From: Paenibacillus phytohabitans
Lineage (GTDB): Bacteria > Bacillota > Bacilli > Paenibacillales > Paenibacillaceae
Length of the DNA: 64,000 nucleotides
Direction of reading: 5' to 3'
NCBI RefSeq assembly: GCF_013141775.1
Contig: NZ_WHOB01000059.1
Span: forward strand, 186,001-250,000
How positions within the stretch are numbered: the stretch's first letter is position 1; each line of letters opens with the position of its first letter. A model generated the notes under the pieces. That model had not been told where the DNA came from. It did not search any database and saw nothing but the letters and a program-made list of their open reading frames with translations. Shown here in pieces: positions 26,219-34,674 of this stretch. A program made the translations under genes and the position numbers.

Positions 26219-29200
26219 TTATTGCAGCTTCACTTGGATCTGTACCTGCTGCGGGCGGTAGACCGACAACAGCTGTCCATCAAGACCGGCGGCGAACATC
26301 ACGGTCCGCTCCTGCTCCAATGTGAAGGTATACTCCGCACCGTGCTGCGGATCGCGTACAGTAATCCCGGCATCACTGCCATATTCGGATACGAAGATAT
26401 ACAGGCTGCCTCCTGCAAAAGCCAGCTTGCGCCCGTAAACGCCCGGCAGCTCTCCTCCTTGAAGCCAGTGCAGCTCAGGCTGTACTCCAGCCGTCTTGAC
26501 CGCTGATGCGTATAGCGCCTGGATCGGCTCCCAGCGTTCATTCAGCTCCACGGGCAGCGGACAATACATGAACCTGCCGGCTCCGATGGCTACCTCCAGC
26601 ATTCCCAGTTCCCCTCTGCTTCCGGCGGGCCGTTCCACTGCCAGATTGCCGATTTTCTTCTGGCCAAAAGCTACAGGGAAACGCTCCTCTCCCAGCTTCA
26701 GCATTTCCTCGCGCAGGATATTGCCTTGCTCAAGCCTGCCAAGCTCTTCACGCAGACGATCCCCGGCCGGTCCCCAATGCTCATCCAGCTGCAGCGGCCC
26801 GCTCCATAGCACCGTACTTCCCTGCCGGGCCAGCTCCAGCAGTTGTCTGAAGGCTTCATCCGCGAAGTTATGCGCACTTGGCACAATAATCAGCTTGGCA
26901 GGATGGCGCTCCAGCGCCTCCAGATGATATTCGCCAATTCCGCGCGGGTGCACGTTCATTCCGAACGCCAATACCCGCACGGCCTGGGTCGTAGCCTCGA
27001 AGGCCAGCTTGCGGTTCGAGAAATCATTCGAGAACGGATAGATCACCGCAATCTCTTCCAGCTCCCGCGACTCGAACAGCCCGCCGATCTCCGCCATAAA
27101 GCTGCCGAAATCATAGGAGACATCCGCTTCCGGCTTCTGGGTTCCATCGGCACGCAGGGCACCGATATTAGACTCATTGGCGTTGTTCATGAAGTAATTG
27201 GTGTTCCAGATCCACTGCACCGCACCCGCACCGCCCGTCGAGAAGGAATAGGCATATTTGCGTTCCAGGATGTTGCGCAGCTCCTCTTCCGTGCGTTTGG
27301 CGATCCCGTCCGGACGCTGGACATGCATAATGCCGGTCTCCTGAATGAGATTCGGCTTATCCGGCGTCTTGGTGAAGATCCCGTCCCAACCGAGGTGATC
27401 CATCTGCCACCAGGTATGAACCGTTGTATAATCCACAGTCTCTGCATAAAAGAATGGAGAAGGCCGCTGCGAGCAGATGCCCTCATCCTGGCCCACCGTC
27501 GCCAGGTGCGACGGATCGGATCGGCGGATGGTTCTAATCAGCTCTGAGGCCCAGCGGTTATGCATATCCATGCTGAACAGGGAAAAATCCGTCCAGCGCA
27601 GCCATTTCTTCGGCTGCACCACACTCTGGAAGTACGTGTCATTCGGGTCCGGCGCAACGGCAGCTTCGAACGAAGGCAGCTGGCCGGGCGTCATATTCCA
27701 GCGCTCCTGGAGGGCAGCGATATCGTTGCCATATTTACCGCGCAGCCATTCGCTCCATGCCGCCTGCTCGAAGCGGTCGCCAGCTGTGTACGGCCCTTCA
27801 AAGACACGGCGCGGATGAAACAGCGAGGGCTCATTGATCAGATCCCAGTGCACATTGGTAGTCCCTTTCTGGCGGGAAACGATGGAGGCAATGAACCGTT
27901 TCTGCGCCTCTACAGAGCGCGGGTCCAGATAAGGATTCTCTCCTTCCCACGCTTCCGGCGCGAAGGAGAAGAAGGTAAACGTTACTTCCAGCTCATGCCG
28001 CTTGGCGGTCAGCACAAAGGCATCCACCGCACGCATGATATCTTCGGCGGCATGTCCGTCCGCGAACATGACCATCCGGTAGCCGGTCCAGATCCCGGTG
28101 CGGATCAGATTGATTCCGGCACGCTTCATCTCGGCCATATCCGCCTCCCAGCGGTCCACATTCGGCAGCTGCAGAAATTTTCGTGAGACATCCGAGGTCA
28201 TATAGGTCATGCCCACGATCGGCACCGGTTTGCCGCCCCGGCGGAAATAATCGCGGCCCGCGCTCAGCGGCTCCCCGCTCTGCAGAAGCGCCCGGTCCAT
28301 CCCCCAGAAGGCCTGCGTAAGTACACGCCTCTCCCCGCGCGTGGATTCCGCAGTGCAGCTTACACGGTACAGACCCGGCTCAAGCCGCCGGGGAACCGGC
28401 AAACGCACAAACTGCAAATCCGGTGCGGCCGGTCCCGCGTTCAGCTCCGCCCGGGCCTCCCACAGCACTTCATCCGTTCCATCCTTGCTCACTTCCAGCT
28501 TGAAATGCCACACAGCATCCGGCGCAGAAGTCCGCGACAACGACTGAAGCTGCAAGGTCAGCAGCGCCTGCTCCCCTGGCTCGTATGAGGCAAAACTGCT
28601 CTTCAGCCATATTTCTGTTACGCCGTGAGCAGTATATTCTGCGAGCTTGCGCAGCAGCTCCGGCCCGCCGTTGCTCCAGAAAAGTTCATCCAGCTCCTGA
28701 TTGATCAGAATCCAGCGGCTTCCGGCGTAGTCTCCCTTGTATAACTCCAGCAGAACAACCGGAGCGGAACGCTCACGTCCCGTGCTGTCCGTCCCGGTCA
28801 GCAGCGGATAGATGAACATATCCATCGGGCCGCAGGCACCCATCTCCTCGGGGATATCACTTGTCTTCGTGGGCTGCAGCGTTAGTCCCCACGTAGGCTT
28901 AACCGTGAACAGCGCCTTGTAGTTCTCCAGCAGCGGATATTCGGAGGGAGCTTTGAAGAAGGCTACCGGAGCGGGACTGACAGCCAGCGCATCATGAATG
29001 TTCAGCAGCTGGTGATAGGCGACCTGCGGGCGTTCCACCTTCCAGCCTTCAACTCCGGCAGTTACAGGCTCTCGAAAAGGAATTCCGCCGGTATGCAGCA
29101 GCCCGCCGCCGCTGCGCAGGTAAGCATGGATATCGTTCCAGGCCGCTTTGGGAAAGTAGGGCCCATGCAGCTGAACCAGTGCATCCCAGCCGCCAGCCCG

Positions 29201-29326
29201 GAGGCGTTCTGCCAGCTCAGATGCATCCGCCATAGTAGCCCATTGCTCCAGACCTTCAAGATTGCTGCGGGATGGCCTGTCACCCGAATAAGGAAATGTC
29301 TCGTCGTAAAATACCAGTATGTTCAT
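26219..29326 (-). CDS. Large GH5/GH42-like glycosidase with glutamine-amidotransferase-like domains
   Basis: A 1035-residue cytosolic protein. The N-terminal 250 residues resemble a class-I GATase/ThuA-like fold (DALVQLHGPYFP, LRSGGGLLHTGG). A beta-sandwich follows (about 280-400). The clan-A TIM barrel has the acid/base Glu in WDLINEPS and a nucleophile candidate Glu in LIQETGIM. A second GATase-like domain (AKLIIVPSAHNFADEAF) and a C-terminal sandwich end the protein, as in GH42 beta-galactosidases. I start at the ATG closest to GGGGA. A much longer frame reaching 29788 runs antisense-like through the preceding isomerase gene and is rejected. The substrate is unknown; beta-mannoside or beta-galactoside fits the neighbours. 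Confidence 0.82.
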   Translation of the reverse strand: MNILVFYDETFPYSGDRPSRSNLEGLEQWATMADASELAERLRAGGWDALVQLHGPYFPKAAWNDIHAYLRSGGGLLHTGGIPFREPVTAGVEGWKVERPQVAYHQLLNIHDALAVSPAPVAFFKAPSEYPLLENYKALFTVKPTWGLTLQPTKTSDIPEEMGACGPMDMFIYPLLTGTDSTGRERSAPVVLLELYKGDYAGSRWILINQELDELFWSNGGPELLRKLAEYTAHGVTEIWLKSSFASYEPGEQALLTLQLQSLSRTSAPDAVWHFKLEVSKDGTDEVLWEARAELNAGPAAPDLQFVRLPVPRRLEPGLYRVSCTAESTRGERRVLTQAFWGMDRALLQSGEPLSAGRDYFRRGGKPVPIVGMTYMTSDVSRKFLQLPNVDRWEADMAEMKRAGINLIRTGIWTGYRMVMFADGHAAEDIMRAVDAFVLTAKRHELEVTFTFFSFAPEAWEGENPYLDPRSVEAQKRFIASIVSRQKGTTNVHWDLINEPSLFHPRRVFEGPYTAGDRFEQAAWSEWLRGKYGNDIAALQERWNMTPGQLPSFEAAVAPDPNDTYFQSVVQPKKWLRWTDFSLFSMDMHNRWASELIRTIRRSDPSHLATVGQDEGICSQRPSPFFYAETVDYTTVHTWWQMDHLGWDGIFTKTPDKPNLIQETGIMHVQRPDGIAKRTEEELRNILERKYAYSFSTGGAGAVQWIWNTNYFMNNANESNIGALRADGTQKPEADVSYDFGSFMAEIGGLFESRELEEIAVIYPFSNDFSNRKLAFEATTQAVRVLAFGMNVHPRGIGEYHLEALERHPAKLIIVPSAHNFADEAFRQLLELARQGSTVLWSGPLQLDEHWGPAGDRLREELGRLEQGNILREEMLKLGEERFPVAFGQKKIGNLAVERPAGSRGELGMLEVAIGAGRFMYCPLPVELNERWEPIQALYASAVKTAGVQPELHWLQGGELPGVYGRKLAFAGGSLYIFVSEYGSDAGITVRDPQHGAEYTFTLEQERTVMFAAGLDGQLLSVYRPQQVQIQVKLQ

Positions 29327-29378
29327 GTCCATCCCCGTTTCTTGTTGTTGTGCAGAGTGCAGGTTGCTGGGCTCTGCC

Positions 29379-30236
29379 CTATGCCTGCTCCCACAGCCGC
29401 CGGACATTCTCCATGGCCAGCTGTGTTCCAACTTTGCATTCTTCGCGTCCTTCAAACTCAATTGAGATAAACCCGTCGTAACCGGAGTTCTTGACAGCCG
29501 ATGTGATGGCCGCAAGCTCCAGATCGCCATGACCTGCAACAGCCCCCAGCAAATACCGTCCTGCTGCGCTGCGGAACCAGCCGCCTCCAGGATCGCGGTC
29601 CCCCGGGCGTATGTAGAAATCCTTGAAATGCACCATGGAAGCAAAGGGGGCATTCTTCTGGACTGCCGCCAGCGGGTCTTCATCGACGACAACGAAATTG
29701 CCAATATCCAGCGTAGTACGGAAGTTCTCCCGGTCAACGGCATCCACCAGTCCAAGCACACGGTCGCTGGCCTGCAGAAGATAGCCATGGTTCTCGATGC
29801 TGGTGGTAATGCCGAAGCCTGCCGCGTAATCAGCTATCTCACGGCAGCCTTCAGTCAGCCGGGCGAACTGCTTCCGGTAATGCCGGATTGACGTATCCGG
29901 ATGTGTAGCGGCGTCATGCCGCAGCAGCTTCACGCCAAGCCGGACTGCCATGTCCACTTCCGTCTTCAGCCGGGCAATCTCTGCATGAAAGCTCTCCTCA
30001 CTCTCTGTAATCAGATTGCCGCGTACGGCATAATTGGACAGCTCTATGCCACATTCTGCCGCTTTGCTGCGGATTTGCTCAGCAAGACCATCCTGTTTAT
30101 GCAGATCGTATCCGACCGGCACCAGCTCAACATGCTCCCCGCCTGCGGCTGCCGTCCATTCGATGACGCCCAGAACATCCATCTCACCGCTCTGAATCGC
30201 TTTATACAAACTGTAGGTGCTTACGCCAAGCTTCAT
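29379..30236 (-). CDS. Sugar phosphate isomerase/epimerase-like TIM-barrel protein (second)
   Basis: A 285-residue PF01261 protein beginning MKLGVSTYSLYKAI. Conserved stretches include SIENHGYLLQ, TLDIGNFVV, HFKDF and ISIEFEG, which supply the metal and substrate site. The ATG is preceded by TAGGAG at eight bases; a GTG three codons earlier is too close to it. It is only distantly similar to the first isomerase at 25321-26181. It is the first gene after a 500-base repeat-filled spacer, so the lower half of the locus may have its own promoter. Confidence 0.88.
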   Translation of the reverse strand: MKLGVSTYSLYKAIQSGEMDVLGVIEWTAAAGGEHVELVPVGYDLHKQDGLAEQIRSKAAECGIELSNYAVRGNLITESEESFHAEIARLKTEVDMAVRLGVKLLRHDAATHPDTSIRHYRKQFARLTEGCREIADYAAGFGITTSIENHGYLLQASDRVLGLVDAVDRENFRTTLDIGNFVVVDEDPLAAVQKNAPFASMVHFKDFYIRPGDRDPGGGWFRSAAGRYLLGAVAGHGDLELAAITSAVKNSGYDGFISIEFEGREECKVGTQLAMENVRRLWEQA

Positions 30237-30248
30237 TTTCTTCACTCC

Positions 30249-30420
30249 TAAAGTTTTGTGAGCGTTACCCGCTATATGTCTTCGTACAAAACTCGCTTCG
30301 GAAGCTAACTCTTAAGTTTAGTGAGCATTTGCTTCCAGTCATGGCTTCGGCTAAACTCGCTTCGCAAGCATTCGCTTATGTTTAGTTAGCATTTGCTTAA
30401 TGTCATTGACTACGATAAAT
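30249..30420. repeat. About 64-bp tandem repeat array
   Basis: Three imperfect units start at 30251, 30314 and 30378 with AAGTTTAGTGAGCATTTGC or variants. AAACTCGCTTCG recurs at 30288 and 30353. CTAAAC and GTTTAG flank the second unit as inverted arms. It fills the spacer directly upstream of the second isomerase gene. No regulatory consensus is evident. Confidence 0.75.
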
Positions 30421-30495
30421 TATGACCGCAGCAAGTTTTCAATTGCGCTACCGCTCCTGCTCCTCCAGTTCTAATCCCGTTATCAATCTTACATC

Positions 30496-30702
30496 CTGCA
30501 GAAAATACAACATTTCCCGCAAAATTCCGCTTCTATTCAAAGAATGTTGTATGAAAGGCAGCATTTATGCTCCTGCGAGCGGATATTGCAGAGGATTCTT
30601 GTATTTCATACAACAATTGTTGCGAATCTCCCATTTTATAAGAACCTAAGTTGTAGTACGTACAACATTTTGTCCGGGTCAGTCCGGGCAATGGGCAATT
30701 CA
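30496..30702. repeat. Degenerate 52-bp-periodic array with TTGTA hairpins
   Basis: TTGTAT/TTGTAG starts at 30547, 30599 and 30651, each 52 bases apart, with a diverged unit at 30496. Units share TACAACATTT about ten bases in. Structures include TTGTAT-TTC-ATACAA (30599-30613), CAACAATTGTTG (30611-30622) and ATACAACATT (30506-30515) pairing with AATGTTGTAT (30543-30552). The RC of the first unit resembles the family B array. No gene or clear terminator is visible in this spacer. Confidence 0.65.
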
Positions 30703-30742
30703 TCTTAAAATCCGGCTTCAGCTAAACCCTCTCCTCAAACAC

Positions 30743-31801
30743 TCAAAAAACAATTTCCTTCCCCAGCTCCGCCGATTCGTAAATCCCGCACAGCATGCGC
30801 ATGATCTCTACGCCGTCCGACACCGGACTTAGCGGCTCGCGGCGCTGCTGCACACATTCAATGAAATGATCAATCTCATTCTGAAAGGCGGTGTCCAGAT
30901 GAAATCCGGGATGTGTAGTCTGCGGTGTAGTATTGAGAATCGTATTATTCTTCTCCGTGGTGAAGGACAGCACAGGATCAACCTCAACCCCGCCCTTGTC
31001 CCCATAGAGTTGAATGGTTGTCTTGTTCTCTTTGGCATGCAGAGTGAAGCTGGCGTCAAGCATCAGGGAAGCTCCGCCTTCGAAGCGGATCAGCGCATTA
31101 GCCATATCCTCCACTGAGCTTGCAGTAGCATCGTAATCCGCAGCCCGGTAGGCGGCCAAATGCTGCACATTCGACCGGTTGCCAAGCTGATAATAGGTGT
31201 TGGCAGAGACGGATTTCACCTTGGGCCGGCCCATCAGATACCAGCAGAGGTCCACAACATGAACGCCGATATCAATGACAGGCCCGCCGCCGGAACGTGA
31301 TCTGTCAGCGAACCAGCCCCCCGGATTCCCGATCCGGCGGATACTGGAAGCACGTGCATAATAGAACGCTCCAAATTCACCAAGATCCGTAAATTGCTTG
31401 ACGAGCTGAGCGTTGTTGTCATAACGCCGTACATAGCCGATTTGCAGAATCTGACCTGACCTGTTCACCGCCTCTTCTATCCGCAGTGCGGATTCCACCG
31501 TGGTGGTCAGCGGCTTCTCCAGCAGCACATCAATGCCGGCCTGAACAGCGGCAACAGCAATTTCCTCATGCGTATTGTTCCAGGTGCAGATGCTGACCGC
31601 ATCAATCCCCGCTTCCGCGAACATCTCCCGGTAATTGGTATAAATCTTGGCCGCACCATATTTGTCAGCGGTCAGCTTGGCCCGCGCCTCATTCAGATCG
31701 CATACTGCATGGATCTGTACATCCGGGTTATTGCGGTAGGCATTCAGGTGCAGCTCAGAAATGGTGCCTACTCCTACGATGCCGATTTTGATCATAGCCA
31801 T
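30743..31801 (-). CDS. Gfo/Idh/MocA family NAD(P)-dependent oxidoreductase
   Basis: A 352-residue enzyme with an N-terminal Rossmann fold (IGIVGVGTISELHL), the EKPL catalytic motif (LLEKPLTTTVESA) and the C-terminal alpha/beta domain with GGPVIDIGVHVVDL. The family oxidises or reduces sugars, inositols and cyclitols, and some members make 3-keto-glycosides. The preferred ATG lies one base after the preceding stop (ATGTGACATG), with GGGA as a weak ribosome site, so it is coupled to the M20 gene. It probably acts with the two isomerase-like proteins of the locus. Confidence 0.92.
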   Translation of the reverse strand: MAMIKIGIVGVGTISELHLNAYRNNPDVQIHAVCDLNEARAKLTADKYGAAKIYTNYREMFAEAGIDAVSICTWNNTHEEIAVAAVQAGIDVLLEKPLTTTVESALRIEEAVNRSGQILQIGYVRRYDNNAQLVKQFTDLGEFGAFYYARASSIRRIGNPGGWFADRSRSGGGPVIDIGVHVVDLCWYLMGRPKVKSVSANTYYQLGNRSNVQHLAAYRAADYDATASSVEDMANALIRFEGGASLMLDASFTLHAKENKTTIQLYGDKGGVEVDPVLSFTTEKNNTILNTTPQTTHPGFHLDTAFQNEIDHFIECVQQRREPLSPVSDGVEIMRMLCGIYESAELGKEIVF

Positions 31802-31802
31802 G

Positions 31803-32990
31803 TCACATCCCATCCCTTCTATAATGGAGAATCAATTCAGCCAGTGCCGAAGCTGCGGAGACTACCTCCTGCACTGACACCCATTCATTGTCCGTATGCG
31901 CCTGACCGATATCTCCCGGTCCGAAAACAACCGACGGCACGGAGACACGGGCCAGCTTGCTGGCATCCGTCCCATAGGCGGCCCCATGCTCATGGCGGCC
32001 TTCAGCATAACCGGTAACTGCCGATGCCAGCTGGAGCACCAGCGGATGACTGCCGGAGGTCTCCATCGCATAGTCGATAATAAACGGCTCCTGTACGGTT
32101 AGCTTCAAACCCGGAACATTCTGCTTCAGCTCCTGCAGTCTATCCTTGAATCCCTGCCATACCTCCAGCGGCTCCTCGCCCGGAACCGTCCGCCGGTCGA
32201 TGGTGATCCGGCAGCTGCCCGGTATTGTATTCGGCGCAGCTCCGCCGGTGATCTCGCTGATGCAGTGCGTCGGCGCTCCGACCAGCGGATGCTCCTGCAG
32301 GGCATACAATGGTGCTATCTCTTCCTTCAGATAGCGGATCACCTCGGCCATCTGTTCAATCGCGTTGACGCCTTTGCCCGGCTCGGAGCTGTGGCCCGGC
32401 TTGCCGTGCACATCAATATAGAACCGCACACAGCCCTTATGGGCGATTACCCGGTGGAGACCGGTAGGCTCCCCGACCACCGCTCCGCAATAACTCAGCT
32501 CACCGGAGCTGATTGAGGCAGCAAGCCTGCTGACTCCGGTGTAGCGGTACTCCTCATCTATGACTGCAGCCACATGCACGCCCACCGGAAGCGGCAGACC
32601 GCTGCGTTTCAGCGCAGCAACGGCGACCAGCATCGCAGCCAGCGAACCTTTGGTATCACAGGCGCCGCGCCCGTACAGCCTGCCGTCTGTCACAGTTCCG
32701 GCGAACGGATCAATGGTCATCCCGGTGGTCTGAACGGTATCCATATGCGCCTCCAGCAGCAGTGCAGGGCCGGGATGCTGACCCGGCAGCATCCCTATAA
32801 TGTTGCTGCGGCCCGGCTCTACAAGCTGCTCCATGTACGGAATTCCATGCTCCGCCAGATACTGCTTCACATAATCTGCGACACCTGCCTCTCCGCAGCC
32901 CCCTTCAAAGGCCGGATTGACACTTGGAATAGCCACCAGCTCCTGCAGTACCCGGGTGATTTCTGCGGGATCGATCTCCACCTGTCCCAT
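31803..32990 (-). CDS. M20-family amidohydrolase (ArgE/DapE/CPG2 type)
   Basis: A 395-residue zinc enzyme. Metal ligands are His82 and Asp84 (EAHMDT), Asp112 (GACDTKG) and the catalytic pair Glu146-Glu147 (VIDEEYR), with the lid/dimerisation domain in between (VHGKPGHSSEPGKG). Relatives remove acetyl or succinyl groups from amino acids or split dipeptides. AAAGGAGG precedes the ATG at 11 bases. It lies between D-amino-acid genes and the Gfo/Idh gene, so it may process the L-configured or peptide part of the imported substrate. The substrate is inferred. Confidence 0.92.
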   Translation of the reverse strand: MGQVEIDPAEITRVLQELVAIPSVNPAFEGGCGEAGVADYVKQYLAEHGIPYMEQLVEPGRSNIIGMLPGQHPGPALLLEAHMDTVQTTGMTIDPFAGTVTDGRLYGRGACDTKGSLAAMLVAVAALKRSGLPLPVGVHVAAVIDEEYRYTGVSRLAASISSGELSYCGAVVGEPTGLHRVIAHKGCVRFYIDVHGKPGHSSEPGKGVNAIEQMAEVIRYLKEEIAPLYALQEHPLVGAPTHCISEITGGAAPNTIPGSCRITIDRRTVPGEEPLEVWQGFKDRLQELKQNVPGLKLTVQEPFIIDYAMETSGSHPLVLQLASAVTGYAEGRHEHGAAYGTDASKLARVSVPSVVFGPGDIGQAHTDNEWVSVQEVVSAASALAELILHYRRDGM

Positions 32991-33054
32991 AGATAAGCCA
33001 GCCTCCTTTTACGTACGGTTGTTTCTGTCATCTTTCATACCGGCGGTCCCTCCA

Positions 33055-34152
33055 TCACGTAATACAGCCCCGGGCATCCACCGTAATCCATTCTGACCAC
33101 CGGCCCTTACGCACACCCGCCACACGATTGTTGAGGTTCGGAATGACACAGGAATGGTTCGGGATAATCTCAATCCGGTCCCCGATCTGAAACGGCTCCG
33201 TGAGCGGATCAAACTGCAGGAAGCCATGCTCTTCATTCAGCGCAGCCAGCTTCACCTGCGGATGTCCGACAATAATGCCGAAGCCGTCGCGCCCGTGGGC
33301 TTTGTCACTGGTCAGGCTTTTGGTGCCGGCATCGATGGTTGCCCGCCCAGGCAACGGTGTACTTACTACAGTGGCAATCACGCGCAGCGCGCAATCCTCC
33401 TCAGACGCAAGCCCCATCCCTACACCGGAAGCATCAAAAAACACATAGTTCCCCGCACGCACCTCCGTCACCCCATCCAGCTCCCGGCACATCAGGGCAG
33501 CGGGCGAAGATCCCGTGCTGATTACATCCACCGGCAGCCCGGCTACTCTGAACATTGCTGCCGTATTCAGCATCAGTGCCGCTTCCTCACGGGTGGCTTC
33601 GATGAAAGCCGCTTCGCCGGTATTCTGGTATATCGTTCCGAAATAGCCCATCAACCCGGCGATCCGGATGCCCGGCAGCTCCTGGATGGTCCGGGCAAAC
33701 TGCAAGGCATCCTCACCTGCCTGCCGGCCTCCCCGGTGCAGCCCGCCGTCGATCTCGATCAGTACCTCCACCGGCTTCCCGGTCTTCACGCCGACCTCCG
33801 ACAGACCGGCGGCTCCGGCGATGCTGTCAGCTGTGGTGATCATCCCGCACTTCATATGCAGCGCGGCGAACCGGTCCAGCTTATCGACGCCGATCAGCGG
33901 ATAAGCGATCAGAATCGATTCCACGCCAGCAGCTGCAAACACTTCGGCCTCCGCCAGCTTGGCTGTCGTAATTCCGATCGCGCCTGCGGCCAGCTGGAGC
34001 TTAGCGATGGCTGCCGACTTATGCGATTTGATATGCGGACGATGCTGAATTCCGCAAGCTTTGAGCCGCCCTGCCATGCCGTCAATGTTGCGCTGCAGAA
34101 TATCCATGTCAATGATTGCGGCAGGTGTCGGCAAGTCCCCATAGAGGCTCAT
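33055..34152 (-). CDS. D-threonine aldolase / D-serine dehydratase-like PLP enzyme
   Basis: A 365-residue fold-III PLP enzyme. The PLP lysine is Lys42 in RPHIKSHKS, and the zinc site is His333 and Cys335 in NHSCVIPNL, both characteristic of the DSD1/D-TA family. The alanine racemase-like barrel (MSLYGDLPTPAAIIDMD) comes first. The start overlaps the RidA stop by four bases, so the two proteins are probably made together. D-serine dehydratase produces 2-aminoacrylate, which RidA clears, so the pairing is chemically sensible. Whether it acts on D-serine, D-threonine or another 3-hydroxy-D-amino acid is not resolved. Confidence 0.9.
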   Translation of the reverse strand: MSLYGDLPTPAAIIDMDILQRNIDGMAGRLKACGIQHRPHIKSHKSAAIAKLQLAAGAIGITTAKLAEAEVFAAAGVESILIAYPLIGVDKLDRFAALHMKCGMITTADSIAGAAGLSEVGVKTGKPVEVLIEIDGGLHRGGRQAGEDALQFARTIQELPGIRIAGLMGYFGTIYQNTGEAAFIEATREEAALMLNTAAMFRVAGLPVDVISTGSSPAALMCRELDGVTEVRAGNYVFFDASGVGMGLASEEDCALRVIATVVSTPLPGRATIDAGTKSLTSDKAHGRDGFGIIVGHPQVKLAALNEEHGFLQFDPLTEPFQIGDRIEIIPNHSCVIPNLNNRVAGVRKGRWSEWITVDARGCIT

Positions 34153-34616
34153 GCTTCTGTTACCTCTACAATCAGCTCGATTTCCACCGGGGTGTCAAAG
34201 GGCAGCTCATTGGCCGAGATCGCTGAGCGGGCATGTCTGCCTTTATCACCCAGCACCTCTACGAGCAGATCCGACGCACCATTGATGACATACGGCTGCT
34301 CCACAAAGCCCGGAGCCGAATTGACAAAAGCCAGCATCTTCACCACCTGCTTAATCCGGTCCAGCTCTCCCAGATGCTCCTTGAGGACAGCCAGGAGATT
34401 GATAGCCACCTGGCGGGCGGCGGCATAACCCTGCTCCACGGTCAGATCGGAGCCCACCTTACCCGTCAGCATCAGTGTTCCGTTAATACGGCAGTCATTG
34501 CCCGAGGTATACACGACGTTGCCCACCTGCTTAGCAGGCACATAAGTCGCTACAGCCGGAGGCACCTTCCCCAGTACAATTCCCTTCTCTTCCAGCAGCT
34601 TCTCTACATTTCCCAT
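34149..34616 (-). CDS. RidA/YjgF-family enamine/imine deaminase
   Basis: A 155-residue protein of the RidA family. The conserved substrate Arg lies in HARSAISANELP and the Glu in VEIELIVEV. RidA proteins hydrolyse reactive 2-aminoacrylate and other enamine/imine products of PLP enzymes to keto acids and ammonia. The length and N-terminus (LGKVPPAVATYVPAKQ) resemble the longer YjgH-like subgroup rather than archetypal 128-residue RidA. AAGGAG lies eight bases before the ATG. The ATGA overlap with the PLP-enzyme gene supports a joint role. Confidence 0.93.
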   Translation of the reverse strand: MGNVEKLLEEKGIVLGKVPPAVATYVPAKQVGNVVYTSGNDCRINGTLMLTGKVGSDLTVEQGYAAARQVAINLLAVLKEHLGELDRIKQVVKMLAFVNSAPGFVEQPYVINGASDLLVEVLGDKGRHARSAISANELPFDTPVEIELIVEVTEA

Positions 34617-34674
34617 GCTTCTCGCTCCTTAGATTCAGATGTTGTTACTAAATTGATTGTTAAGCTTCTATAAA

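Noticed and set aside
29327..29788. In-frame extension that would make the GH5/42-like protein 1189 residues long
   Set aside because: The extra 154 residues overlap the isomerase gene on the same strand in another frame, are Arg/Trp/Ser-rich and unlike any domain, and the ATG at 29326 has a better ribosome site.
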